From NCBI GenBank assembly GCA_041687095.1, contig JAWLCQ010000016.1, forward strand, positions 1-46,421: a stretch of 46,421 nt of DNA. The letters are read 5' to 3'. The notes beneath the pieces are model-generated. The model saw nothing but the letters and a program-made list of their open reading frames with translations, searched no databases and was not told the DNA's origin. Position numbers and translations under genes: made by a program. This DNA is from JAWLCQ01 sp041687095. Its GTDB lineage: Bacteria; Planctomycetota; Phycisphaerae; SM23-33. Of this stretch, positions 29,814 to 39,003 are shown piece by piece. Every line of letters starts with the position of its first letter. Position 1 is the first letter of the stretch.

Positions 29814-29842
29814 ACCTTAGCACGCCCAAATCCCGATGTCAA
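29814..29842 (-). promoter_or_regulatory. Promoter of tRNA-Gln
   Basis: The minus strand has consensus TTGACA (29842-29837), a 17 bp spacer and TAAGGT (29819-29814), twelve bases before the tRNA 5' end. It is the best-formed promoter in the window. Confidence 0.8.
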
Positions 29843-29873
29843 CCCCTGCTTGGCGGATTCGCGCGGGAGGAGG

Positions 29874-30818
29874 TCACACCAACCGCACCGGGTGCGGGAA
29901 ATCCGGGGGCTCGATCTGCAGCGTCGCGTGCTCGATCCCGAACCGCTCCCGCAGGATCCGCCCCGCCTCCCGCAGACACTCCTGCCAGTGCGTGCTGTCG
30001 CTGCAGCCCTCCTGCAGCCGCACGTGCGCCGTCAGGACGTCCATCCCCGGAACGATGCTCCAGATGTGCAAATCGAGGACCCCGTCCACGTGGTCCATAG
30101 CCTCCAGGGCGGTCTTCACCTCGTCGTAGTCGATCCCGACGGGCGTGGCGTTGAGCAGCAGCCCCATCGTCTCCCGCAGCAGCCCCAGGCTGCCGATCAG
30201 GATCAGCACCCCGATGAAGAGGCTCGTGATCAGGTCGATCGCCCCCCAGCCCGTCACCCAGATCACCACCCCCGCCGTCATCGCCCCCACCGACCCCAGG
30301 GCGTCGGCGATAACGTGCAGGAACGCCCCGCGGACGTTGATGTTCTCCGCCCGGCCGCGGAACAGCACCGCCGCCGCCGCCAGGTTCGCCAGCAACCCCA
30401 GCGTGGCGATGAGGAGCATGGCGGGCGCGTTGATGTCCACGGGCTGCCCGAACCGCTCCCACGCCTCCCAGAAGATGAAGATCACGATCCCCACCAGCGT
30501 CAGCCCGTTGAGGAACGCCCCCACCACCTCCGCGCGGAGCAGGCCAAAGGTGCGGCTCGGCGTGGGCGGGTGGGCCGCCAGATGAGCAGCCACCAGCGCC
30601 AGCGCCAACGCCGCCACGTCCGTCAGCATGTGCCCCGCGTCCGACAGCAGCGCCAGGCTCCCCGTCACCAACCCGCCCACGAACTCCACGACCAGCAGCA
30701 CCACGTGGGCGATCAGCGCCCACCACAGCCGCACCCGCGCCCCCCGCCCCCGCTCATCGAACGCCGTCCCCCCATGCTCGTGCCCCTGCGAATGCGAATG
30801 CCGATGCGCGTGCGCCAA
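29874..30818 (-). CDS. Cation diffusion facilitator metal exporter (CzcD/ZitB type)
   Basis: This 314-residue inner-membrane Zn/Co/Cd-proton antiporter has a His-rich N terminus (HAHRHSHSQGHEHG) and six membrane segments. SDAGHMLTD in TM2 and HVIADALGS in TM5 supply the metal site. A cytoplasmic C-terminal domain (residues about 215-300) ends HATLQIEPPDF. The TTG start at 30818 is chosen because AAAGGAG lies 8 bases upstream and it begins directly at the His-rich segment. The longer open frame upstream is a shadow of the antiporter gene. It is divergent from that gene, with an 84 bp shared promoter region. Confidence 0.93.
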   Translation of the reverse strand: MAHAHRHSHSQGHEHGGTAFDERGRGARVRLWWALIAHVVLLVVEFVGGLVTGSLALLSDAGHMLTDVAALALALVAAHLAAHPPTPSRTFGLLRAEVVGAFLNGLTLVGIVIFIFWEAWERFGQPVDINAPAMLLIATLGLLANLAAAAVLFRGRAENINVRGAFLHVIADALGSVGAMTAGVVIWVTGWGAIDLITSLFIGVLILIGSLGLLRETMGLLLNATPVGIDYDEVKTALEAMDHVDGVLDLHIWSIVPGMDVLTAHVRLQEGCSDSTHWQECLREAGRILRERFGIEHATLQIEPPDFPHPVRLV

Positions 30819-30902
30819 GATGCCGACTCCTTTCGCGGGCGAAGCGGATCCGGCCCGCGGGGGAATTCTAGGCGGCGTACAATGGGGCAACACGGAGCCC
30901 GC

Positions 30903-32648
30903 ATGCACTACCTCAGCGAAGAGAACATCCTGGTCTTCCTGCTCCAGGTCGCCGTCCTGCTCGGGCTCGCGCGGGCGCTGGGCGAGGTCTTCCGCCGCTG
31001 GGGCCAACCCTCCATCACCGCCGAGATCCTCGTGGGCGTGGTGCTGGGGCCCACGGTGCTCGCGCGGGCGCTGCCCACGCTCCACGCCGCCCTCTTCCCC
31101 CCCGACGCCGCCCAGCAGAACATGCTCGACACCGTCGCCTGGCTGGGGATCCTGCTGTTCCTGCTCAAGGCAGGGCTGGAGACGAACCTGGCGACGGCGT
31201 GGCGGCAGAAGGGGGCGGCGAGCGTGATTTCGCTGTCGGACCTGGTCGTGCCCATGGTGATCGCGTTCGTCCCCGCCCTGCTGCTGCCCGCGTCCTGGGC
31301 GGGCGAGGGGGCGCAGCGGGGGGTCTTCGCCCTGTTCATCGCCACCATCATGACCATCAGCGCCCTGCCCGTCACCGCGCGGGTCCTGCAGGACCTGCGG
31401 GTCTACCGCACGGACCTGGGCCTGCTCATCATGTCCGCCCTGACCATCAACGACGTCGCCGGCTGGGTCGTCTTCGCCCTCATCCTGGGCCTGTTCACCG
31501 AGGCGGCCATCAGCGTCTGGAGCATCGGGGTCATCGTCGTCGGGACGGGGGTGTTCTCGGTCGTCGCGCTGGCGCTGGGCCCGCGGGCGTTCGACGCGTC
31601 GCTGCGAGGGCTCCAGCGCGCCCGCGTCCCCGAACCGGCCGGTTCCCTCACGCTGGTCGTGGTCCTCGGACTGCTCTGCGGGGCGGTCACGACATGGATC
31701 GGCATCCACGCGCTGTTCGGGTTCTTCGTGGCGGGGATCCTGGCGGGCGAGGCCCAGGGGCTCAGCGAGCGGACGCGGAACGTGTTCTCCCAGATGGTCC
31801 ACGCCATCCTCGTGCCCCTGTTCTTCGCGTCGATCGGGCTCAAGATCGACTTTTTCGCCCACTTCCGCCTCGCCCCCGTGCTGTTCATGCTGGCCGTCGG
31901 CGTGACCGGGCGGTTCGTCGGGGCGTGGCTCGGCGCGCGCCTCACCCGCCAACCGCCCGTCCACCGCCAGTTCATCGCCGCCGCCCACGTCCCCGGGGGC
32001 GAGATGCAGATCGTCATCGGCATCCTGGCGCTGGAGTACGGGGTCATCTCCGAACCCATCTTCGTCGCCATCATCCTCGGGGCCGTCGTCTCCACCGTCA
32101 TCGCCGGGCCCTGGATGAACCGCATCCTCCAGCGCGTCCAGCGCGTGGACTGGCTGGCGTACCTGCCCGTCGACGGGATCGCCGCGGACCTCCACGCCAC
32201 CCAGCGCGACCCCGCCATCGCCGAACTCGCCCGCCTCGCCGCACGGCAGGAACAGATGCCCCCCAGCGAGGAACTCCAGCACGCCGCCATCCACCGCGAA
32301 CACGCCATGAGCACCGCCCTCGGGGAAGGCCTCGCCGTCCCCCACGCCCGCCTGCGCTCCCTCGAACGGCCGCTCGTCGTCTTCGGACGCAGCGAGAGCG
32401 GGATCGACTGGAACTCCCCCGACGGGGTCCCGGTGCGGCTGATCTTCCTGGTCCTCACCCCCGACGATCGGCCCGACGTGCAGCTCACCGTGCTGCAGGG
32501 CATCGCCCAGGTGGCCGGGGACGCCCAAACCCGCGACGCCCTCCGCTCCGCCCCCACCGCCCCCGAACTCCTCCACGCCCTCCGCCGCGCCGCCACCATC
32601 GCCGAACGCCCCGAGCCCCGGCGGCGGCGACGGGGACGGCGAACGTAG
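30903..32648 (+). CDS. CPA2 cation/proton antiporter with a C-terminal PTS EIIA-type domain
   Basis: This is a 581-residue membrane protein. Residues 1-400 form a 12-13 TM Na+(K+)/H+ exchanger of the KefB/CPA2 family, with GQPSITAEILVGVVLGP, LKAGLETNL, TINDVAGWVVFAL and PLFFASIGLKIDFF. From about residue 435 comes a soluble domain resembling PTS_EIIA_2 (LGEGLAVPHARL, with the His that is phosphorylated in true EIIA proteins, and DGVPVRLIFLVLTP). That suggests control of transport by a phosphorelay or by ligand binding. ATG at 30903 has CGGAG upstream; ATG at 30882 is an alternative. The Arg-rich tail is RRRRRGRRT. Confidence 0.92.
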   Translation: MHYLSEENILVFLLQVAVLLGLARALGEVFRRWGQPSITAEILVGVVLGPTVLARALPTLHAALFPPDAAQQNMLDTVAWLGILLFLLKAGLETNLATAWRQKGAASVISLSDLVVPMVIAFVPALLLPASWAGEGAQRGVFALFIATIMTISALPVTARVLQDLRVYRTDLGLLIMSALTINDVAGWVVFALILGLFTEAAISVWSIGVIVVGTGVFSVVALALGPRAFDASLRGLQRARVPEPAGSLTLVVVLGLLCGAVTTWIGIHALFGFFVAGILAGEAQGLSERTRNVFSQMVHAILVPLFFASIGLKIDFFAHFRLAPVLFMLAVGVTGRFVGAWLGARLTRQPPVHRQFIAAAHVPGGEMQIVIGILALEYGVISEPIFVAIILGAVVSTVIAGPWMNRILQRVQRVDWLAYLPVDGIAADLHATQRDPAIAELARLAARQEQMPPSEELQHAAIHREHAMSTALGEGLAVPHARLRSLERPLVVFGRSESGIDWNSPDGVPVRLIFLVLTPDDRPDVQLTVLQGIAQVAGDAQTRDALRSAPTAPELLHALRRAATIAERPEPRRRRRGRRT

Positions 32649-32684
32649 CAGGCAGCGTATAGGGTGTGCAGGTTCTGCCGGAAC

Positions 32685-32966
32685 GCAGCAGGTAGGGCGT
32701 GCAGGCGGCGGAGCAAAGCGCAGCCGCCTACGCGCGGGAGGACCGCCACCGGGTCCGTGCGTGGAGAACCGCCACTCCCTCAGAGTTCAGGAGCGGCCGC
32801 GAGAGTTGGAGCGCGTATACACACCCCACTCAATTCGCAGCAGGTAGGGCGTGCAGGCGGCGGAGCGAAGCGCAGCCGCCTGCGCGCGGGAGGACCGCCA
32901 CCGGGTCCGTGCGTGGAGAACCGCCACTCCCTCAGAGTTCAGGAGCGGCCGCGAGAATTGGAGCGT
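32685..32966. repeat. Two direct copies of a 128 bp repeat, 152 bp period
   Basis: Copy 1 starts at 32685 and copy 2 at 32837, both beginning GCAGCAGGTAGGGCGTGCAG. They differ at only a few bases. Each contains an inverted GGCGGCGGAGC...GCGCAGCCGCC hairpin. The remaining non-coding DNA to 33086 has no gene. Confidence 0.9.
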
Positions 32967-33086
32967 TTACTGCCCTCCCCCCTTTGCGATCCCTGCGACC
33001 CTTGCGGCCGAAAGAGGGGCGAGCGCCGCCCCAGACGGGCGGGCAACGACTGCCCCCGCCGGCAACCAGACCCCACCCCCCGCCCG

Positions 33087-33446
33087 TCAGGCCGCCATCG
33101 TCCGCGCCGAGACGTCCCCGTAGTACGCGTGCTCCGACGAGCGGTCGAACTCCAGCCCGACGCGGTACCGTTCGGTCTCGCTGTCCACGTGGCAGCGGCG
33201 GACGGTGGCGTACAGGTTCCGACGACCCGACACGTTCGACAGCGGCAGGCACAGGACCACCCGCTGGCCGGGATAGAACGGCCGGTCACAGACCACGCCC
33301 ATCCCGCTCCGTGAGATGTTGGTCATGTGCAGGTCGTTGAGCACGTCTCCGCCCTCCGGGTCCAGGCGGATGCCCCGCAGGTTCATCTGCACCATCGTCC
33401 GTGGGTGCCGTCGCTTCTCGACGCGGAATTGGAGTGTCTCGTTCAT
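33087..33446 (-). CDS. PilZ domain protein
   Basis: This 119-residue single-domain PilZ protein should bind cyclic di-GMP. The two binding motifs are visible: basic EKRRHPRTMVQMN near the N terminus and NISRSGMGV (N/D-x-S-x2-G) in the barrel, followed by GQRVVLCLPL and YRVGLEFD. The ATG at 33446 has AAGGAC 8 bases upstream, so the longer frame to 33482 is not needed. It stands alone on this strand; targets cannot be told. Confidence 0.88.
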   Translation of the reverse strand: MNETLQFRVEKRRHPRTMVQMNLRGIRLDPEGGDVLNDLHMTNISRSGMGVVCDRPFYPGQRVVLCLPLSNVSGRRNLYATVRRCHVDSETERYRVGLEFDRSSEHAYYGDVSARTMAA

Positions 33447-33611
33447 TGTGCGGTCCTTCGGTCTAAGGGTCATAGATGGCATCGTCTTGGGGGTTGGGGA
33501 GCTTTAGTTAAGATGGAGAATTTAGCCGGTTGTGCGGGCTGTGCCGGCTGGATGCGGAGGCGGGGGGACGTGTCGCGGCCGACGAGCCCGGCGAAGGCGG
33601 GGAACTGCGGA

Positions 33612-33759
33612 GGGGGAACCGCTACCCTACGCCCCCGGGGTCGAACCCCCACCGGGCGCGCGGACGGTCCCGCCCCGCCACGCCTGGCGACCTGGCGACA
33701 CCCTTCCGTTCGCCGCCGTTGACCGCACGCCCGCGGGGGCGTAGGATGGCGGTTTCCCC
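33612..33759. repeat. Imperfect long inverted repeat around the leuC promoter
   Basis: GGGAACCGCTACCCTACGCC (within 33612-33640) is inverted at 33732-33759 as CGGGGGCGTAGGATGGCGG. The right arm contains the leuC -10 hexamer. The rest of 33447-33779 has no gene. Confidence 0.65.
33719..33747 (+). promoter_or_regulatory. leuC promoter
   Basis: TTGACC (33719-33724), a 17 bp spacer and TAGGAT (33742-33747), with a start expected near 33754. Confidence 0.7.
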
Positions 33760-33779
33760 ACAGCATGGAGCCGAACAAC

Positions 33780-35153
33780 ATGGGCATGACCATCACGGAG
33801 AGGATCCTCGCCGCCCACGCCAACCGCGAGAGCGTGACGCCCGGCGAGAACGTCTGGTGCGACGTCGACGTCCTGATGACCCACGACATCTGCGGGCCCG
33901 GGACCATCGGCGTGTTCGAGGCCGAGTTCGGGGCCGACGCCCGCGTCTTCGATCCCGAGAAGGTCGTGATCGTCCCCGATCACTACATCTTCACCACCGA
34001 CTCCAAGGCGCACCGGAACATCGAGATCCTCCGCGACTTCGTCCGCCGCCAGGGCATCCGCTACTTCTACGACCCCGACTTCATCAAGCCCGGGATGGAC
34101 GGGATGCCCCCGCCCTACGCCGACCCGGCCACGACGGCCTACCGCGGGGTCTGCCACGCCGCCCTGCCCCAGAACGGCCACACGCGCCCCGGCGAGATCC
34201 TGCTGGGCACCGACTCGCACACGTGCACGCACGGGGCGTTCGGGGAGTTCGCCACGGGGATCGGCAACACCGACGCGGGCTTCGTCCTCGGGACGGGCAA
34301 GCTCTGGCTCAAGGTGCCGTCCTCGATGAAGTTCACCTTCCGCGGCACGCTGCCCCCCTACCTCATGGCCAAGGACCTCATCCTCCACATCATCGGGGAG
34401 ATCACCACCGATGGCGCCACCTACCGCGCGATGGAGTTCGACGGGTCGGCCATTGACGGCATGAACATGGACGAGCGGATGACCATCTGCAACATGGCCA
34501 TCGAAGCCGGGGGCAAGAACGGCATCATCGCCCCCGACGACGTCACGCTCGCCTACGTCCGCCAGCGCACGGACAAGCCCTTCACCGTCGTCACCAGCGA
34601 CCCCGACGCCGTCTACGAAAAGACGTTCGTCTTCGACGTCAACGACATCGCCCCCACCGTCGCCCAGCCCCACTCGCCCGACCGCCGCGCCGCCGCCGGC
34701 GACATCGCCGACGTGCGGATCGACCGCAGCTACATCGGCTCGTGCACGGGCGGAAAGACCACCGACTTCGTCGCCGCCGCCATGATCCTCGCCGGCCGCA
34801 AGGTGAAGGTGGACACGTACATCGTCCCGGCCACGGTGGAGGTGGACATGGACCTCGACCGCCTGGAGGTCGGCGGGCGGTCGCTGCGGAAGATCTTCCT
34901 CGACGCCGGCTGCCGCATCGGCCCCGCGAGCTGCGCCGCCTGCCTCGGCGGGCCCGTGGACACGTTCGGCCGCGCGAACGAGCCCATCAACGTCATCTCG
35001 ACGACCAACCGCAACTTCCCCGGCCGCATGGGCCACAAGAGCGCGGGCGTGTACCTCGCCAGCCCCCTCACCGCCGCCGCGTCGGCCCTGACCGGCCACG
35101 TGACCGACCCCCGCGAGTTCGTGGACTGGAGCGAAACCGTCGGGAAGGCCTGA
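33780..35153 (+). CDS. leuC: 3-isopropylmalate dehydratase large subunit
   Basis: This 457-residue aconitase-superfamily subunit isomerises 2- to 3-isopropylmalate in leucine synthesis, as part of a heterodimer with LeuD. The three 4Fe-4S ligands are present: C322 in GSCTGG, and C385 and C388 in SCAACLGG. Other motifs are MTHDICGPGTIGVFE, LLGTDSHTCTHGAFG and NRNFPGRMGH. The start at 33780 gives the usual MGMTITE N terminus, with GGAG 9 bases upstream. ATG at 33765 is less likely. No leuD follows; 2.35 kb of repeats come next. A homoaconitase-like substrate cannot be excluded. Confidence 0.92.
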   Translation: MGMTITERILAAHANRESVTPGENVWCDVDVLMTHDICGPGTIGVFEAEFGADARVFDPEKVVIVPDHYIFTTDSKAHRNIEILRDFVRRQGIRYFYDPDFIKPGMDGMPPPYADPATTAYRGVCHAALPQNGHTRPGEILLGTDSHTCTHGAFGEFATGIGNTDAGFVLGTGKLWLKVPSSMKFTFRGTLPPYLMAKDLILHIIGEITTDGATYRAMEFDGSAIDGMNMDERMTICNMAIEAGGKNGIIAPDDVTLAYVRQRTDKPFTVVTSDPDAVYEKTFVFDVNDIAPTVAQPHSPDRRAAAGDIADVRIDRSYIGSCTGGKTTDFVAAAMILAGRKVKVDTYIVPATVEVDMDLDRLEVGGRSLRKIFLDAGCRIGPASCAACLGGPVDTFGRANEPINVISTTNRNFPGRMGHKSAGVYLASPLTAAASALTGHVTDPREFVDWSETVGKA

Positions 35154-35840
35154 CCCCGTCCCTTCCCCCCTCGCGGCCGAACCACCCCGCCCGCGAGGGG
35201 GGAACGCACACTCCGCCCGCGAAACAACCAGAACCATCCGCCAGCACCACCCGCCCGACAAGGCCATCGCAAGGCCCGTCTTCCGTGGCAAGGGCGCCTC
35301 GCCCATGCGTCCCACGGGCAAGACGTCCTTGCCACAATCTTGCGACGGCCCTGCCACCGTCGAAAACGAACCCACCGATCCGCCCTGAGCGCCGGGTGCC
35401 ACGGCTGCGCTTCTCACAGCCGTGCGGAACGAACTCGACTCCCCGACCAACCATGCGAAACAAGCCCACCGATCCGCCCACACCTCTTCTCCCTTTGCGC
35501 CTTTGCGTGAGCCTCTCCGCTCCGCCATCGAAAACGAACCCACCGAGCGAAACGGGGACTGGCTCCGCAGGGGCGCGCCGTTGGCCCCGGAGGTGCCTGT
35601 CCCCCTTTCGCGGCCGACCTCGCCCCAACCGTGCGGAACGAACCCAGCGCAGATTCTTCCCAGTATTCCGACAACAGCAGCATCCTCGGCGGCCGCCACG
35701 GACCCTGCGGCGACGGCCGGACCCAACTGCCGTTGAAATCAAACCCAACGCCTCCTTCCGATCATCGAAAACAAACCCATCTGCCGTTGAAGGCCAACCC
35801 AACGCTCCCTCCCGACCATCGAGATCAAACCCACCGCTCC
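35154..35840 (+). repeat. Non-coding region of periodic AAC(G/A)AACCCACC repeats with a REP unit
   Basis: Copies of a degenerate unit like CATCGAAAACGAACCCACCG recur at about 35357, 35453, 35528, 35631, 35733, 35765, 35787 and 35817. A REP-type palindrome interrupts them (35553-35604: GGGGACTGGCTCC to GGTGCCTGTCCCC, as inside dnaE2). I see no credible gene. Confidence 0.75.
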
Positions 35841-36800
35841 ACCGACCCCCGCCCGCCGCACAGGGGCGAGTGCCAGGGGACGACGGCCGTCCGGCCTCCG
35901 CTCCCCCCCCCCGGGGCGGACCCGCCGGCCAGCCCGTACGCGGCTACCTCCGCTGGAGCACAGGCCAAACGCGCTCCGACAAGGACCGCAAACGTCCGCT
36001 TGCGGGTTGTTCCGAAGCGCATAGCGCCCTCTATGGTTATTATATCCTGCAACTAAGTGTCCAGGTGTTCATTTTTGCAACACGCCCCGCCGGCGCGTCT
36101 CCCGCCCCCGCCCAGCTTGTCCCGAATGGCACGAAGAAACTCGTTCCCGCCGCTCCCGCCAGGGCCTCTTCCGCCCCGGCGGGGCGGGGGAGAGTCCCCG
36201 GGGGCGCAGCGCCTTGTCGCCGCGTAGCGCAGCGAAGCTGGAAGCCGAGCCCCGGGGCAGGCCCGGGAAGAAGAAGAAACGGAAGCAGAACTATCCGTCG
36301 CGGGTAGCTGGCCCGACACTCGCTCCCCCGGGACAAGCCCGGGCGGGGGCGGGAGACGCCGGAGCGCCTCGAGCAATACGCGTTCCACTTACTTCGCGGG
36401 TGGGTGCCGTGGTTTGCGGAGCGCAGCGCAGCAACCACGTCCAATCGACGCTCCCCGAGAATCACCTGGGATGCGCACAAGCCCGCGTGCGAGCGGGAAA
36501 CGCCGGAGCGCCTCGGGCAAGCCCCGCGCGGGGACGGCAGACCCCGGAGCGCCTCGGGCAAGCCCGGGCGGGGGCGGTAGCGCCTCGGGCAAGGCCGGTG
36601 GGGATGGGAGCGCGCGGGAACAATGTGATAACGAGCCAGGACGCGGCCCGGCGAGGCCTGCTCGGAGGGTAGGGCGCGCAAGCGGCGGAGCGACTCGTCG
36701 CGGCGCACCCCTGGCGAAGCCGGAAGCGGAAACGTTTACGCGCGGGGGGAGCGTGTCCCGCGCGCAGAGGGCTACGCTGCGCTGCGCCCTCTGCACGCCC
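35841..36800. repeat. Non-coding region of GAGCGCCTCGGGCAAG repeats
   Basis: Degenerate copies of GCCGGAGCGCCTCGGGCAAG recur between about 36357 and 36600, mixed with GCCCGGGCGGGGGCGG blocks. A repeat carrying GGGTGCCGTGGTTTGCGGAG (36401-36420) has a relative beyond the accessory genes at 40839. The short AT-richer patch at 36030-36080 could hold a promoter, but I cannot assign one. No gene is credible. Confidence 0.65.
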
Positions 36801-36807
36801 TACGGCT

Positions 36808-37261
36808 GCTGAGCCCAACGGGCTCACCTTCGTCAGCCCAGGGCGCAGCGAAGCGCAGCCCTGGGGATCGAGCCTCCGAGGGTCCCAAGCCCTGCAGGGG
36901 CGGCATTCGCCCCGCGCAGGGCCGATGCGGTCGGGCGGCTCGCGAACGGATGTCGCCCTTACAGGGCTCCATCGATCCTCCCACCGCAACCCAGGCCTGC
37001 GCTGCGCTCCGGCCTGGGCTGATGAAGGTTGGCCCCTTGGGCCAAGCCGCACACCCCTTGGGCCAAGTTGGAGACCCCTTCAACCAAGCCGCACACCCCT
37101 TGGGCCAGGCTGGAGACCCCCTCAACCAAGCCGCAGGCCCCTTGGGCCAAGTTCGAGACCCCTTCAACCAAGCCGCAGCCCCCTTGGGCCAAGCACATCT
37201 CCGTGCTGAGCCCAACGGGCTCACCCTCGTAAGCCCGGGGCAGAGCGAAGCGCCGCCCCGG
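36808..37261 (+). repeat. Direct 58 bp repeats enclosing a 21 bp minisatellite
   Basis: GCTGAGCCCAACGGGCTCAC begins related 58 bp blocks at about 36808 and 37204. Each block ends in a CAGCGAAGCG hairpin, and an inverted copy lies at about 36990-37037. Between them, 37033-37200 is eight head-to-tail 21 bp units (CCCCTTGGGCCAAGNNGNANA, with a CCCCTTCAACCAAG variant alternating). The unit is a multiple of three, so heptapeptide repeats read open on both strands, but no start context or flanking protein domain supports a gene. Confidence 0.85.
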
Positions 37262-37508
37262 GTAGCAGACATCCCATTTTTCCAGCCCCGCAGGGGCGCA
37301 ACCGGGGCAGAAGGAGCGGGACAACCGGGACCCGCAACCTTGTCCTGGCTCCATAAGACGGTGTTCCTGGATTACCCGATTTTCGACCCGGAGCGGTTCC
37401 CTTGGGCGAGCGGACCAAGCCGGTTTCGGAGGGCTTGCGTCCTTCGCCACAGTCCGCTAAGCTCTCCTCAGCACCTTCCGAAACGGGCGAAAGGCGACGG
37501 TAGCGACG

Positions 37509-38987
37509 ATGGCGACGAAGAAATCCGCTTTGATTGACACGCGAGTAGTATATTGCGGGGACAACTTGGACCGGCTCCGAACGCTGCCCGACGCTTGCGT
37601 TGACCTGATATACATCGACCCTCCCTTCAACTCGAATCGGAACTACGAAGTCTTCTGGGGCGAGACCAAGGAGAAGAGAGCCTTCGAGGACCGGCACGCA
37701 TCGACGGAAGCCTATATCGCCCATATGCGCCCCCGCTGCGAGCAGCTCGCCAGGGTTCTCAAGCCGACGGGCTCTTTCTACTACCACTGCGATTGGCATG
37801 CTTCCCATTACGTCAAGGTGATGCTGGACCAGATCCTGGGCGAGAATAACTTCCAGAACGAAATCGTTTGGAAACGCCAGTCTGCCCATAGCGATGCTCG
37901 ACAAGGGAGCAAGCACTTCGGGCGGATTCACGACGTTCTCTTGCTCTATACGGGCTCCCCTGCGTCCTATACATGGAATCAGCTCTACCAACCCCTTTCC
38001 CCCGCGTACATCGAATCCCATTACGGCCAGATTGACGACACCGGCAGGCGGTTCACATGGGGCGATATAACTGGACCCGGTGGAGCGGCGAAGGGCAATC
38101 CGTTCTACGAAGTCCTGGGCGTCAAGGGGTACTGGCGATACTCCGAAGAGCGCATGCGAGAGCTGATTGCTCAAGGCAAGGTGGCCATTCCGCCCAAGGG
38201 CAAGACGCCCCGCTTGAAGCGCTACCTGGAGGACTCCAAGGGAGTCCCCCTTCAGAGCGTATGGGATGACATCTCGCCCATAAACAGCCAGGCCAAAGAA
38301 GCCCTTGGCTACCCCACGCAGAAGCCCCTGGAATTGCTCTATCGCGTCCTGAAGGCGAGCAGTAACGAAGGGGATATCGTCCTCGACGCCTTCTGCGGCT
38401 GCGGGACCGCTCTCGTGGCGGCGGAGCAGCTCGGCCGGCAATGGATCGGGATTGACATATCCCCTACCGCCTGTCGAGTAATGGCGAAGCGGCTACGGGA
38501 CGTGTGCCACATCCAAGAGGACGAAGCTCTTTGGCGGAACGGTCGCGGCTTCGTCGTCAGAGACTTGCCCTGGACCGAGGAGCGATTGCGGGAGATTCCG
38601 CCCTTTGAATTCGAGAACTGGGCGGTTATCGCCATCGGGGGCGTCCCGAATAAGGCCCAGGTCGGGGACATGGGGATTGACGGGCGAATCTTCCTGGTTG
38701 ACGCCATGCCCGATCGGACGGGCGAAGGGGCGGGGCAACTGGCGTTCATGGACAGTTGGTATCCGGTTCAAGTCAAGCAGAAGGGCAAGGTGGGACGCCC
38801 CGAAATTGACTCCTTTGAGACCGCGATGCGAAGGGCGAATCGGAGCAAGGGCTTCTTCGTATCCTTTGACTATTCCGATACCGCCCTCGCGGAAATCGGC
38901 CGCTTCTTCCGCGAAGAGCATCGGGTGATTATCCCTCTGACCGTCAAAGAGATTCTCGACGAGCAGATAGCCCATAAGCTGGCCTAA
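37509..38987 (+). CDS. Beta-class DNA methyltransferase fused to a PD-(D/E)xK-like nuclease domain
   Basis: Residues 1-345 are an N4-cytosine/N6-adenine methyltransferase. Catalytic IDPPFN (DPPF 37-40) precedes the SAM-binding DAFCGCGTALVAAE (FCGCGT 295-300), the beta-class order. GYPTQKPLELL is also typical. Residues about 370-490 form a second domain with GDMGIDGR (D391) and WYPVQVKQKG (Q421-V-K423), followed by a helix (EIDSFETAMRRA) and FFVSF. This matches the D...QxK core of Mrr-like nucleases. One polypeptide could therefore both modify and cut DNA. No target-recognition domain is obvious beyond the insert between the motifs. The gene is less GC-rich than the core genes. Two further accessory genes follow on the same strand. 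Confidence 0.85.
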   Translation: MATKKSALIDTRVVYCGDNLDRLRTLPDACVDLIYIDPPFNSNRNYEVFWGETKEKRAFEDRHASTEAYIAHMRPRCEQLARVLKPTGSFYYHCDWHASHYVKVMLDQILGENNFQNEIVWKRQSAHSDARQGSKHFGRIHDVLLLYTGSPASYTWNQLYQPLSPAYIESHYGQIDDTGRRFTWGDITGPGGAAKGNPFYEVLGVKGYWRYSEERMRELIAQGKVAIPPKGKTPRLKRYLEDSKGVPLQSVWDDISPINSQAKEALGYPTQKPLELLYRVLKASSNEGDIVLDAFCGCGTALVAAEQLGRQWIGIDISPTACRVMAKRLRDVCHIQEDEALWRNGRGFVVRDLPWTEERLREIPPFEFENWAVIAIGGVPNKAQVGDMGIDGRIFLVDAMPDRTGEGAGQLAFMDSWYPVQVKQKGKVGRPEIDSFETAMRRANRSKGFFVSFDYSDTALAEIGRFFREEHRVIIPLTVKEILDEQIAHKLA

Positions 38988-39003
38988 CGGGGAGCACTTG
39001 AAG

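Noticed and set aside
37033..37200. CRISPR-like array
   Set aside because: The 21 bp units are head to tail with no unique spacers and no cas genes nearby; it is a minisatellite.
35154..37508. Transposon or insertion sequence
   Set aside because: No transposase gene or paired target duplications seen; only dispersed palindromes and tandem repeats.
36950..37537. Heptapeptide-repeat protein gene
   Set aside because: The open frame follows only from a repeat unit divisible by three; no Shine-Dalgarno, no domain outside the repeat, and it runs into the methyltransferase start.
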